Source of the DNA: Deltaproteobacteria bacterium
GTDB lineage: Bacteria; Desulfobacterota; Binatia; UTPRO1
Length of the DNA: 53,664 bases
Assembly: GCA_029262315.1 (NCBI GenBank)
Contig: JAJCZP010000016.1
Location: 1-53,664, forward strand
Reading direction: 5' to 3'
Part shown: positions 1 to 7,703 of the stretch, piece after piece
Layout: each line of letters opens with the position of its first letter
Position numbering within the stretch: position 1 is the stretch's first letter
Program-made: the position numbers and the translations under genes
Notes under the pieces: model-generated
Databases searched by the model: none
The model's input: only the letters and a program-made list of their open reading frames with translations
Told to the model about the DNA's origin: nothing

Positions 1-106
1 CGACATGGCCGCCCCCCCCGGTTTGGTGTTGTCGCGTCTTTGGGGGGGGGAGGTTCCCTGAATGGCGGGGCCGCGGCGCTGGGGGGCCCCCCGGCAATGC
101 TCGTCG
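1..106. other. GC homopolymer / hairpin stretch downstream of the thiolase
   Basis: No gene is visible here. Eight C (12-19) are followed 22 bases later by nine G (42-50), which could pair as a hairpin. A perfect 12-base palindrome of six G then six C lies at 81-92. It sits just past the thiolase stop, so it may help terminate that transcript, but there is no T tract. It is also the window edge, where homopolymers are prone to assembly error. Confidence 0.4.
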
Positions 107-1405
107 TCAGTCCAACCGCTCGATGACGGTCGAGATGCCCATGCCGGCACCGATGCACTGCGTGGCGAGACCGTAGCGGCCGTTGCTCCGGCGGAGTTCC
201 TTGGCCACCGTCGTGACGAGGCGCGCTCCCGTGGCACCGAGTGGATGCCCGATCGCCAGTGAGCCGCCGTTCACGTTCACTTTGTCAGCGGCGATGCCAA
301 GCTCGCGGATTGACGGCAACACCTGCGCCGCGAACGCCTCGTTGAACTCGACGCGATCGATTTTGTCAGCGCCGATGCCCGCCTGGGCGAGTGCCTTCTT
401 CGAGGACACGATCGGGCCGATGCCCATCAGCTGTGGCTTGACGCCGCCGACGGCGATGCCGGCGATGCGCGCGAGCGGTGTCAGTCCGAGTGCCAGCGCC
501 CGTTCCTCGCTCATCAGGATGGCCGCGGAGATGCCGTCGTTGGTCGGGCAGGAGTTGCCCGCGGTGATGATGATCTCTTTGTCGCCGTGGCTGATGACGC
601 CCTTCAGCGCGGGCAGGCTCGCGAGCTTCTCGGCGGTGGTTCCAGGGCGAATGCCCTCATCGCGATCGAAGACGACGGTCTTCCCGTGCTCGGCTTCTAC
701 CCACGCGCCTTTGTCATCGAACACCGGATCCTCGACTTCGAGCGGGATGACCTCGTCCTTGTAGACGCCAGCCTCATAGGCCGCGTGTGTCGCGGCGTGG
801 CTCGTGACGGCGTAGGCGTCCAGTTCCTCGCGCGTCAGGCCGTATACCTCGGCGACGTTCTGCGCGGTCTGCGGCATGTTCTGGAGCCAGGGCGACGAAA
901 GAATGTACTCCGGGAACGGGACCGAGAAGTACTTGTCGTGATCGGGCGCCATCTTTCGCTGCACGTCGTTCAGCTCGCTGATCCTCTTGTTGAGTTTGGT
1001 GACGCGTGTCGGCGGCCCACCTCCGCCCCCGAGGCCGCGACCCATGCGCTCGATGCCCATCGCTACACCGCATTCGATCGTGCCGGTCTGGATGGCCATC
1101 GTGACGCGGTGGAGCGTTTCCATGCTCGATCCACATTGGCGATTCGAATTGAAGGCGCACGCTTCGAGCGGGAGGCCGGCAAGCCGCTGTACGTTGCCGA
1201 TGTATGAGAATTCCGACGGGCCACCGACGATGCCGATGCCGACGTCCTCGATAAGGCCGTCGGCGACTTTCGGGTTGCGGTCGAGCAGGGCGCGGAGCAC
1301 GGTCGCTCCGGCTTCGTCGAGACGGGTGGCGACCAGCTTACCGCGCCCACCCCGGGCGAACGCGGAACGAGCTCCATCGACGAGAACGACGTTTTTGAGC
1401 TGCAT
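107..1405 (-). CDS. Acetyl-CoA C-acyltransferase (thiolase)
   Basis: A 432-residue thiolase of normal family length. It should cleave 3-ketoacyl-CoA with CoA (or condense two acyl-CoAs) in the last step of beta-oxidation. The nucleophilic cysteine is C91 in NRQCGSS; the family NEAFA motif, the GHPLGATG histidine loop and the C-terminal CIGAGMG cysteine are all present, so it looks active. The ATG start is followed by a typical first strand (VVLVDGARSAF). It is divergent from the acyl-CoA ligase at 1512; the 106 bp between them must hold both promoters. Fatty-acid versus other acyl substrates cannot be decided from sequence alone. Confidence 0.93.
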   Translation of the reverse strand: MQLKNVVLVDGARSAFARGGRGKLVATRLDEAGATVLRALLDRNPKVADGLIEDVGIGIVGGPSEFSYIGNVQRLAGLPLEACAFNSNRQCGSSMETLHRVTMAIQTGTIECGVAMGIERMGRGLGGGGGPPTRVTKLNKRISELNDVQRKMAPDHDKYFSVPFPEYILSSPWLQNMPQTAQNVAEVYGLTREELDAYAVTSHAATHAAYEAGVYKDEVIPLEVEDPVFDDKGAWVEAEHGKTVVFDRDEGIRPGTTAEKLASLPALKGVISHGDKEIIITAGNSCPTNDGISAAILMSEERALALGLTPLARIAGIAVGGVKPQLMGIGPIVSSKKALAQAGIGADKIDRVEFNEAFAAQVLPSIRELGIAADKVNVNGGSLAIGHPLGATGARLVTTVAKELRRSNGRYGLATQCIGAGMGISTVIERLD

Positions 1406-1511
1406 GGGGATTCCTTCCTCGGTCGCGCCGGCCGGCGCGGTCTGTGGGTTTCGAAGCCGTGGCGGAGCAGGCTACACTAAGTTCGCGTCAAGTTCACTGG
1501 TACACGCCCTC

Positions 1512-3101
1512 GTGATTCTCGACCACGCGCACGCCCGGCCCCGCGATCTCGCCCTCGACGATCTGACCCGCCAGCGCACCTGGGCGGAGTTGGTCGAGCG
1601 CGCGACCCGGCTCGCCCATTATCTGCGGGACGATCTGGGGCTCGACGCGGATGCCCACGTCGCCGTGCTCATGGGTAACCGCGTCGAGTTCGTCGAGATC
1701 ATCCTCGGGGCGCTCATGGCGGGGGTGTGGATCACGCCGATCAACTGGCATCTACAAGCCGACGAGATCGCCTACATCGTGCGCGATTCGGAGGCGCGGG
1801 TGCTGTTCACCGACGAGGCGCTCGTCGACACGGCACAGGCCGCCGTCGAAGGTGGTCCGGGCAGGGGTGGTGTGGCAGCGGCCGTGCATGCCCCCGAAGA
1901 GATGGATGGTCGGGTCGAGATGCCCCTCCCGACGATCGTAGCCGCGGGGCAGGATTTCGAGGCACTGCTGGCGACCGCTTCTGCGGCACCAGTAGGGTTG
2001 GAAGGCCCCGCGGGTGGGACGATGATCTACACCAGCGGGACGACCGGGCGTCCCAAGGGCGTGAAGCGCGCCCGTTCCGGAACTCTGGGCGCGGCCCTCG
2101 ATGCCCACGCGGCGTCCGGGCGCGCGCTCGGCCTCGATGGCGCGGGGCCGCATCTCGTGACCGGTCCGCTCTATCATGCGGCGCCACTCATGTTCGCCAT
2201 GTACGATTTGGGAAACGGTGCGCCGATGGTGATCATGCCACGCTGGAGCGCGGAACGAACGCTCGAGCTCGTGCGTGACCGCTCCGTGGCGCACACGCAT
2301 CTGGTGCCGACCATGTTCGTGCGGCTGCTGCGGTTGACCGAAGCGACGCGTGCGGCTTTCGATCCCACCCCGCTTCGCCTTGTGCTTCACGGTGCCGCGC
2401 CGGTGGCGCCGGAGGTGAAGCGCCAGATGATCGCGTGGTGGGGCGAGAAGCTGGTCGAATATTGGGGCGCGACCGAGGGTGGTTTCTGCACGCTCGTCGA
2501 CTCGCGCGAGTGGCTTACCCATGAGGGAACGGTCGGGCGCGCCACGTCGAACTTCGAAGTGTTCGCGGTTGCGGACGATGGTGCCCGGCTTCCCCCTGGG
2601 CCGACGGGGACGCTCTATTGCCGGCATCGAACGCTCGATCGCGCGTTCGAGTATCACCGCGATCCCGACAAGACCGCGGCCGCCTTCCTGGCGCCGGGAA
2701 CGTTCACGACCGGAGATGTCGGCTTCGTCGACACCGAGGGCTACGTCTATCTCTCCGATCGGAAGTCGAACATGATCATTTCGGGCGGCGTGAACATCTA
2801 TCCCGCCGAGATCGAGCACGTCTTCCAAGGACATCCCGCCGTGGCCGATGTTGCCGTCTTCGGCATACCGGACGACGAGTGGGGCGAGTCGGTGCACGCC
2901 GCCGTCCAACTCGAACCCGGGATTGCCGCAGGGCCTGACCGGGCGGACGAGTTGCTGGCCTTCGCTCGCGCGCGTCTCGCGCGCTACAAGATTCCACGTG
3001 CCATCGACTTCCATGAGACGTTGCCCCGTCACCCTACCGGCAAGCTGCTGGTGCGTCTTCTGCGGGAGCCGTTCTGGAAGGATCGGAAGCGCCGAATCTG
3101 A
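1512..3101 (+). CDS. Acyl-CoA synthetase (AMP-binding, FadD family)
   Basis: ATP-dependent acyl-CoA ligase, about 529 residues. It carries the P-loop-like motif YTSGTTGRPKG, the adenine-binding YWGATEGG, the TGD motif, the SDRKSNMIISGGVNIYPAEIE hinge region (split here as SDRKSNMI and GGVNIYPAEIE), and a C-terminal PTGKLL lysine. The open frame runs far upstream over the antisense of the thiolase, so the start was placed at GTG 1512 where ligase homology begins; no clear ribosome site supports it. The next gene starts 36 bp downstream, suggesting an operon with the LLM oxidoreductase. Substrate unknown; the neighbourhood suggests a carboxylate entering beta-oxidation. Confidence 0.88.
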   Translation: MILDHAHARPRDLALDDLTRQRTWAELVERATRLAHYLRDDLGLDADAHVAVLMGNRVEFVEIILGALMAGVWITPINWHLQADEIAYIVRDSEARVLFTDEALVDTAQAAVEGGPGRGGVAAAVHAPEEMDGRVEMPLPTIVAAGQDFEALLATASAAPVGLEGPAGGTMIYTSGTTGRPKGVKRARSGTLGAALDAHAASGRALGLDGAGPHLVTGPLYHAAPLMFAMYDLGNGAPMVIMPRWSAERTLELVRDRSVAHTHLVPTMFVRLLRLTEATRAAFDPTPLRLVLHGAAPVAPEVKRQMIAWWGEKLVEYWGATEGGFCTLVDSREWLTHEGTVGRATSNFEVFAVADDGARLPPGPTGTLYCRHRTLDRAFEYHRDPDKTAAAFLAPGTFTTGDVGFVDTEGYVYLSDRKSNMIISGGVNIYPAEIEHVFQGHPAVADVAVFGIPDDEWGESVHAAVQLEPGIAAGPDRADELLAFARARLARYKIPRAIDFHETLPRHPTGKLLVRLLREPFWKDRKRRI

Positions 3102-3137
3102 TGAGTGCGAGGAGCCACGCGTGACGGGAGACGACCG

Positions 3138-3971
3138 ATGAAGATCGGGGTGACGACGTTTGTCACTGATCAGTCGATGAACATCGTCGCGCTGGCGCGT
3201 GCGGCCGAAGAGCGTGGTTTTCATTCGCTCTACGTGCCCGAGCACACGCATATCCCGACCAGCCGTCGGACGCCGTCGCCCACCGGTGACGCGGTGCTTG
3301 CGGAAGAGTACAAGCGTACGCTCGATCCGTTTGTTGCGTTGGCGGCGGCCGCGGCGGTGACGACGCGGCTCGAGATCGGCACGGGTGTGTGCTTGGTCGC
3401 GCAGCGCGATCCCATCGTGTTGGCGAAGGAGGTGGCGTCGCTCGACTTCATCTCGAACGGCCGCTTCATGTTCGGGATCGGCTTTGGGTGGAACCGCGAG
3501 GAGATGCAGAGTCATGGGGTCGTCTTCCAAGAGCGCCGGGCGCTCGTACGCGAGAAGATGCTTGCCATGCAGCGACTGTGGCACGAGGACGAGGCGTCGT
3601 TCGCTGGCGACCACGTCCGACTTCAGGAGAGCTGGGCCTGGCCGAAGCCCGTGCGAACGCCCTGGCCGCCTGTGCTGATCGGTGGCGCGCCCGGCCCGAA
3701 GCTGTTCGAGCATATTGCCGAGTACGGCGATGCCTGGATTCCCATCGGCGGCGCTGGTGTCGTGAAGGCGCTGCCGGCGCTTCACGAGGCGGTCGCGAAA
3801 GCCGGTCGCGATCCGTCGCAGGTCGATGTGATCCCGTTCGGGAGCATCCCGGACGAGCGCAAGCTCGAGTACTACGCCTCGCTCGGGGTGCGGGAGGTGG
3901 TGGCCCGGCTCCCGTCGGCACCGGAGTCCGAGGTCCTGGCTCTCCTCGACCGCTACGCCAAGCTGGTGTAG
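3138..3971 (+). CDS. LLM-class (luciferase-like) F420-dependent oxidoreductase
   Basis: A 277-residue TIM-barrel protein of the bacterial luciferase-like superfamily. Seen: the N-terminal KIGVTTFVTDQS strand, SLYVPEHTHIP, the NGRFMFGIGFGWN loop typical of F420-type members, and PVLIGGAPG. Such enzymes use reduced F420 or FMN for hydride transfer or oxygenation. The start was set at ATG 3138, preceded by GGGAG, rather than a longer upstream start. It ends 11 bp before the FadD3-like ligase, so both probably share a transcript. Cofactor choice is inferred from family resemblance. Confidence 0.85.
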   Translation: MKIGVTTFVTDQSMNIVALARAAEERGFHSLYVPEHTHIPTSRRTPSPTGDAVLAEEYKRTLDPFVALAAAAAVTTRLEIGTGVCLVAQRDPIVLAKEVASLDFISNGRFMFGIGFGWNREEMQSHGVVFQERRALVREKMLAMQRLWHEDEASFAGDHVRLQESWAWPKPVRTPWPPVLIGGAPGPKLFEHIAEYGDAWIPIGGAGVVKALPALHEAVAKAGRDPSQVDVIPFGSIPDERKLEYYASLGVREVVARLPSAPESEVLALLDRYAKLV

Positions 3972-3982
3972 CTGAGCCCGTG

Positions 3983-5608
3983 ATGATTACCAACGAACAG
4001 ACCATTCCCCGCCTCGTCCGCCGCGCCGCGGAGCGGTACGGAACGAAGATCGCCATCGAGGACGGCGACACGAGCCTGAGCTACTCGGCGCTCTGCGACG
4101 CGGCGCTTCAGGCTGCGCGCGCGTTCATGGCCTTGGGGGTGCAGCCTGGCGACCGCATCGCGATCTGGGCACCCAACATCTACGAATGGATCGTCGCCGC
4201 CGTCGGACTACAGTCGGCGGGCGGCGTTCTGGTGCCACTGAACACGCGATACAAAGGTGCCGAGGCCGGTTACATCCTCAAGAAGAGCGGAGCCCGTATT
4301 CTTTGCACGGTCGGGGGGTTTCTCGGGACCGACTATGTACCCATGTTGCGCGAGGCCCTCGGCGGCGCGGGCGCAGCGCATCCCGTGGCCGACCTGCCAG
4401 CGCTCGAGCGGATAGTGTTGCTTCGTCACGACCCTGCCGATGCGGTAGCTGCGTCGGCAGGGGTCGTCGGATGGGCCGACTTCCTCCAGCAGGGCTCGGA
4501 CGTTACCGAGGCGGAGGCCGAGGCACGGATAGCGCAGGGCAAGGCCGATGATCTGTCCGACATCATGTTTACGTCAGGCACTACCGGAAACCCCAAGGGT
4601 GCCATGACCGCTCACGGCCAGAACATTCGGGCCTTCCAAGCCTGGGCGGAGGTCATCGGTCTGGCGGAGACGGACCGGTATCTCATCGTCAATCCGTTCT
4701 TCCACTCCTTTGGCTACAAGGCCGGGTGGCTCGCGTCGGCCATGTGCGGTGCCACCATGCTGCCGCATCAGGTCTTCGACGTGCCGGCGATCCTGGCGCG
4801 TGTCGGGAACGAGCGGGTGTCGGTACTCCCGGGACCGCCCGCGATCTACCAGTCCATTCTCATGCATCCTGACCGGCAGAAGTACGATCTGTCGTGTCTC
4901 CGCCTCGCAGTCACTGGCGCTGCGCCGACTCCCGTCGAGCTCATCGAAGCCATGCGTGACACACTCGGCTTCGAGACGGTCATCACGGGATACGGCCTTA
5001 CCGAATGCTGCGGCATCGTCGCGATGTGCCGCTATGACGACGATCCGACCACGATCGCCACCACGTCTGGCCGTGCCATTCCCGGGATCGAGGTGCGGTG
5101 CATCGGCGAGAACGGCGCCGAGGTGGCGCGCGGTGAGCCTGGAGAAGTCGTGGTTCGTGGCTATAACGTCATGCAGGGCTACTTCGAGGAGTCGACCGCG
5201 ACCGATGAGACCATTGACGCCGACGGCTGGCTCCATACCGGTGACATCGCGGTCATGGACGACCGCGGCTATCTCAAGATCACCGATCGCATCAAAGACA
5301 TGTTCATCATGGGCGGCTTCAATTGCTATCCCGCCGAGATCGAGAGTCTCATGCGCGGGCACGAGAACATCGCCGCGGTGGCCGTCATCGGGATCCCCGA
5401 CGAGCGTATGGGGGAGGTCGGGATGGCGTTTGTCGTGTCGAAGCCGGGTGTCACCGCTGACGTCCAGGCCATTGCCGCGTGGTGCCGCGAGACGATGGCG
5501 AACTACAAGGTGCCGCGTCACGTCGAGATCGTCGATGAGCTCCCGGTGAACGCCATGGGCAAGGTGATGAAGTTCAAGCTGCGGGAACGCGCGAAGGCGC
5601 GGCGTTGA
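3983..5608 (+). CDS. FadD3-like acyl-CoA ligase
   Basis: A 541-residue AMP-forming acyl-CoA ligase. The core is TSGTTGNPKGAM, followed by VNPFFHSFGYKAG, GYGLTECC, HTGDIAV and IKDMFIMGGFNCYPAEIE, with the terminal lysine in NAMGKVMK. The NPFFHSFGYKAG block and the GATMLPHQVFDV segment closely resemble FadD3, the ligase that activates the C/D-ring remnant (HIP) of steroids in Mycobacterium and Rhodococcus. The start ATG 3983 follows the previous gene by 11 bp. The FadD3 assignment is by remembered sequence likeness; a general medium-chain ligase is the alternative. Confidence 0.85.
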   Translation: MITNEQTIPRLVRRAAERYGTKIAIEDGDTSLSYSALCDAALQAARAFMALGVQPGDRIAIWAPNIYEWIVAAVGLQSAGGVLVPLNTRYKGAEAGYILKKSGARILCTVGGFLGTDYVPMLREALGGAGAAHPVADLPALERIVLLRHDPADAVAASAGVVGWADFLQQGSDVTEAEAEARIAQGKADDLSDIMFTSGTTGNPKGAMTAHGQNIRAFQAWAEVIGLAETDRYLIVNPFFHSFGYKAGWLASAMCGATMLPHQVFDVPAILARVGNERVSVLPGPPAIYQSILMHPDRQKYDLSCLRLAVTGAAPTPVELIEAMRDTLGFETVITGYGLTECCGIVAMCRYDDDPTTIATTSGRAIPGIEVRCIGENGAEVARGEPGEVVVRGYNVMQGYFEESTATDETIDADGWLHTGDIAVMDDRGYLKITDRIKDMFIMGGFNCYPAEIESLMRGHENIAAVAVIGIPDERMGEVGMAFVVSKPGVTADVQAIAAWCRETMANYKVPRHVEIVDELPVNAMGKVMKFKLRERAKARR

Positions 5609-6000
5609 TGTCTCGCACGATTCAGCTTGCCGCGTCGCTCCCCGCTTCGCCCGACCGCTTGTTCGACATGTATCTCGATCCTGTCGAGCATGCTGCGTTT
5701 ACGGGATCGCCGGTTACCATCGGCGCGCAGCCCGGGGCCCAGTTCCGGGCGTTCAATGACGTTCTTTCCGGTACGATATTGCAGGTCGTGCCGAAGCGGC
5801 TCATCGTCCAATCGTGGCGCTCGCCGCACTGGGGTGCCGCGGACATCGATTCGACGCTGATCCTCACGTTCGTCCCCGAGAAGGACGGCGGCCGGATCGA
5901 CCTCGTCCAGGTCAACGTGGTCGAGGACGACTTCGCGGGTGTGAGCCACGGCTGGGAAAAGTTCTACTGGACGCCGTGGCGTGCATACCTCACCCGGTAG
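5608..6000 (+). CDS. SRPBCC / AHSA1-like domain protein
   Basis: A 130-residue single-domain protein of the START/Bet v1-like (SRPBCC) fold. It opens with IQLAASLPASPDRLFDMYLD, the usual first strand and helix, and has VVPKRLIVQSWRSPHW and the terminal GWEKFYWTPWRAYL helix of AHSA1-type members. These domains enclose a hydrophobic cavity; no enzymatic role can be assigned. The start ATG overlaps the stop of the FadD3-like ligase (TGATG), indicating translational coupling, so the function may involve the ligase product. Confidence 0.82.
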   Translation: MSRTIQLAASLPASPDRLFDMYLDPVEHAAFTGSPVTIGAQPGAQFRAFNDVLSGTILQVVPKRLIVQSWRSPHWGAADIDSTLILTFVPEKDGGRIDLVQVNVVEDDFAGVSHGWEKFYWTPWRAYLTR

Positions 6001-6041
6001 CGAGCAGGGGGGACGCCACCGCGGATGCGGATGAGGCCGCG

Positions 6042-6716
6042 ATGAACGAAGAACGAGACGTAAGGGTGCGAGTCGTCGCGTCCGATCGCGTTGGATCTCG
6101 TGACCTGGAAGCGCTCGCGGGGCTCTTCGAGGCGACGTATCGAGACGCGGATAGACGGTACCTCGAGAGGTCGTTGGCCACGTTCCGGTTCGTCGCGATC
6201 GCGGAGTGTGATGACGAGGTCGTGGGGTTTTCCTTCGGCGATTCCGTGCAGTGCCCGCTTCCGCGATTGTCTGATCCTCAATCGGTCGCGCTGGCAGGCA
6301 TCGCGTGTGTCGCCGACACGATGAGAAAGCGTGGGCTGTTCGTGCGACTGGCGAGCGAGGCGATGCAGGCCGGCGGCGGTGTGGAGCCCGGCCGGCGTTT
6401 TCTCTTCGTAGGGCGCATGGCGCATGTCGTGACCTACCGGACGATGGCGCGGATGTCGCCGAGTGTCGTCCCAGCGGCGGGGAAGACCATCGAGCCGTGG
6501 CACCGCGAGATGGCCGTCGCACTGGCATCGCTGTTCGGGGTCGATGTGGATCACGAGACGTTCGTGGTGCGTGGGAGTGGTACGCCCGTCGGATTCCCCC
6601 GTATCGCCTACGAGGCTACTCCCGAGGAAGCGTCGCTGTTCGCGGCGGTCGATCGCTCGCGAGGTGATTCGCTGCTTTCTATGTGCTGGATTCCGGACGC
6701 GCCCGTGGGGTGGTGA
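6042..6716 (+). CDS. GNAT-like N-acetyltransferase domain protein
   Basis: A protein of 224 residues from ATG 6042. The first two-thirds read like a GNAT fold: an N-terminal strand VRVRVVASD, a helix LAGLFEATY, then FRFVAIAECDDEVVGFSFGD and AGIACVADTMRKRGLFVRLA, where the beta4 strand and acetyl-CoA-binding helix lie. The classic Q/RxxGxG/A loop is degenerate (DTMRKRGLFV). Substrate unknown. It ends 5 bp before the next membrane-protein gene. Remote homology only, so function is tentative. Confidence 0.65.
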   Translation: MNEERDVRVRVVASDRVGSRDLEALAGLFEATYRDADRRYLERSLATFRFVAIAECDDEVVGFSFGDSVQCPLPRLSDPQSVALAGIACVADTMRKRGLFVRLASEAMQAGGGVEPGRRFLFVGRMAHVVTYRTMARMSPSVVPAAGKTIEPWHREMAVALASLFGVDVDHETFVVRGSGTPVGFPRIAYEATPEEASLFAAVDRSRGDSLLSMCWIPDAPVGW

Positions 6717-6721
6717 CTGCA

Positions 6722-7162
6722 ATGACCGATCTGCTCTATCAAGGAACCCTATTGCTGAACGCGCTCTGGTTTGGTGCGGGTTTTTGGTACTTTGCTCTCA
6801 AGCACGAGACGGCAGCCAAGTTGCTCATTCCCCGCACGGCGCGGTCCTCTCCCATCTTTCTTACGATGTCCTCGGCCCTGCCGTTTCTCGGTGGGATGAA
6901 CTTCGCCCTGTCGTTGCTGGCGGTGATGCTGCTCGCACGACGAGACCTATTCGTGGCGCCGGCCGAGCAGAGTATCCTTCTGATCGCGTTTGGCGTCGCG
7001 CATGCCACGCAGTTCCTGATCAATGTGCCCGTTGCGCGTCGTGGCGGGCGCATCGGCGAATCGTATTGGGATGTTCTGCACGGGCCGATGCTGTTCATCT
7101 TCGTGGGCGATGCCGTCATGACGCTGCTCAACTTCACGGTTGTGGCCGCGTTGTTCGCCTGA
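6722..7162 (+). CDS. Small multi-pass membrane protein, unknown function
   Basis: A 146-residue protein with about four hydrophobic segments: GTLLLNALWFGAGFWYFAL near the N-terminus, ALPFLGGMNFALSLLAVMLL, ILLIAFGVAHATQFLINV, and MLFIFVGDAVMTLLNFTVVA. No catalytic motif is evident. The ATG at 6722 begins 5 bp after the GNAT stop. I do not recognise a named family; size and topology resemble small DoxX/DUF-type inner-membrane proteins, without enough evidence to assign one. Confidence 0.68.
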   Translation: MTDLLYQGTLLLNALWFGAGFWYFALKHETAAKLLIPRTARSSPIFLTMSSALPFLGGMNFALSLLAVMLLARRDLFVAPAEQSILLIAFGVAHATQFLINVPVARRGGRIGESYWDVLHGPMLFIFVGDAVMTLLNFTVVAALFA

Positions 7163-7254
7163 CGTGCCAGGGGGCCACGCCCTATAGGGAGGAGGCCGGA
7201 ACGCCATGAGCACACCTTGCGTCGGCGGCCGTTGGCGCCCTATGCTTTGACGCC

Positions 7255-7653
7255 ATGCCGCCCGCACTCCCGCGTCCGTGGTGGATGACCGCGTTGGCCG
7301 TCATCTGTCTACTCGCCCTACTGATCAACGTCCCGCGCGATCTCTTCTTTTCCGCAACGCGTGACGTGGAAGTGTGGTTTGGCGTCGAGATTCGGGGGTG
7401 GCTCGCGCTTGCGACGGCGCCATTGCACTGGTTGATCTTCGGCGTCGGGGCGTGGGCATTTTGGACTGCGCGCCCGTGGGCGCCCGCGGCTGGTGCGGCG
7501 TACTTGTTCTATGCGGGGTTGAGTCATCTGATCTGGAGCGAAGCGAGTCAGAACGGGCGTGGGTGGCCGATCGGGCTCTTGCAGGCCACGGCGATCTCGA
7601 CGATCGCCCTGATCCTGCTTCGGCTTCGTACGAGGCCCCGAACGGAAACATGA
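7255..7653 (+). CDS. Small multi-pass membrane protein, unknown function
   Basis: A 132-residue hydrophobic protein with about four membrane segments (WWMTALAVICLLALLIN, LALATAPLHWLIFGVGAWAFW, AAGAAYLFYAGLSHLIW, LQATAISTIALILLRL). No family recognised. Its last codons overlap, in another frame, what looks like the tail of a VOC-family protein (7623-7703), so its present C-terminus (RLRTRPRTET) may have been created by a deletion joining two genes. Confidence 0.6.
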   Translation: MPPALPRPWWMTALAVICLLALLINVPRDLFFSATRDVEVWFGVEIRGWLALATAPLHWLIFGVGAWAFWTARPWAPAAGAAYLFYAGLSHLIWSEASQNGRGWPIGLLQATAISTIALILLRLRTRPRTET

Positions 7654-7703
7654 TCGAGTTCAATCAGACCATCGTATCGGAGTCGGGGGGCCCTGTGTCG
7701 TGA
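7623..7703 (+). pseudogene. Remnant: C-terminal tail of a VOC (glyoxalase-fold) protein
   Basis: In the frame offset from the membrane gene, the DNA reads SYEAPNGNMIEFNQTI followed by about ten residues and a stop at 7701-7703. The block APNGNMIEF matches the final metal-ligand strand of VOC/glyoxalase domains (DPDGNxIEF). The stop overlaps the GTG start of the selenoprotein (GTGA), as expected if an intact VOC gene once preceded and was coupled to it. Only the last quarter of a domain is present. Coincidence cannot be excluded. Confidence 0.4.

Noticed and set aside
1752-3785. 677-residue minus-strand open frame
   Set aside because: It lies antisense to the acyl-CoA ligase and LLM genes, is arginine/histidine-rich and has no recognisable motif; a shadow of GC-rich coding DNA.
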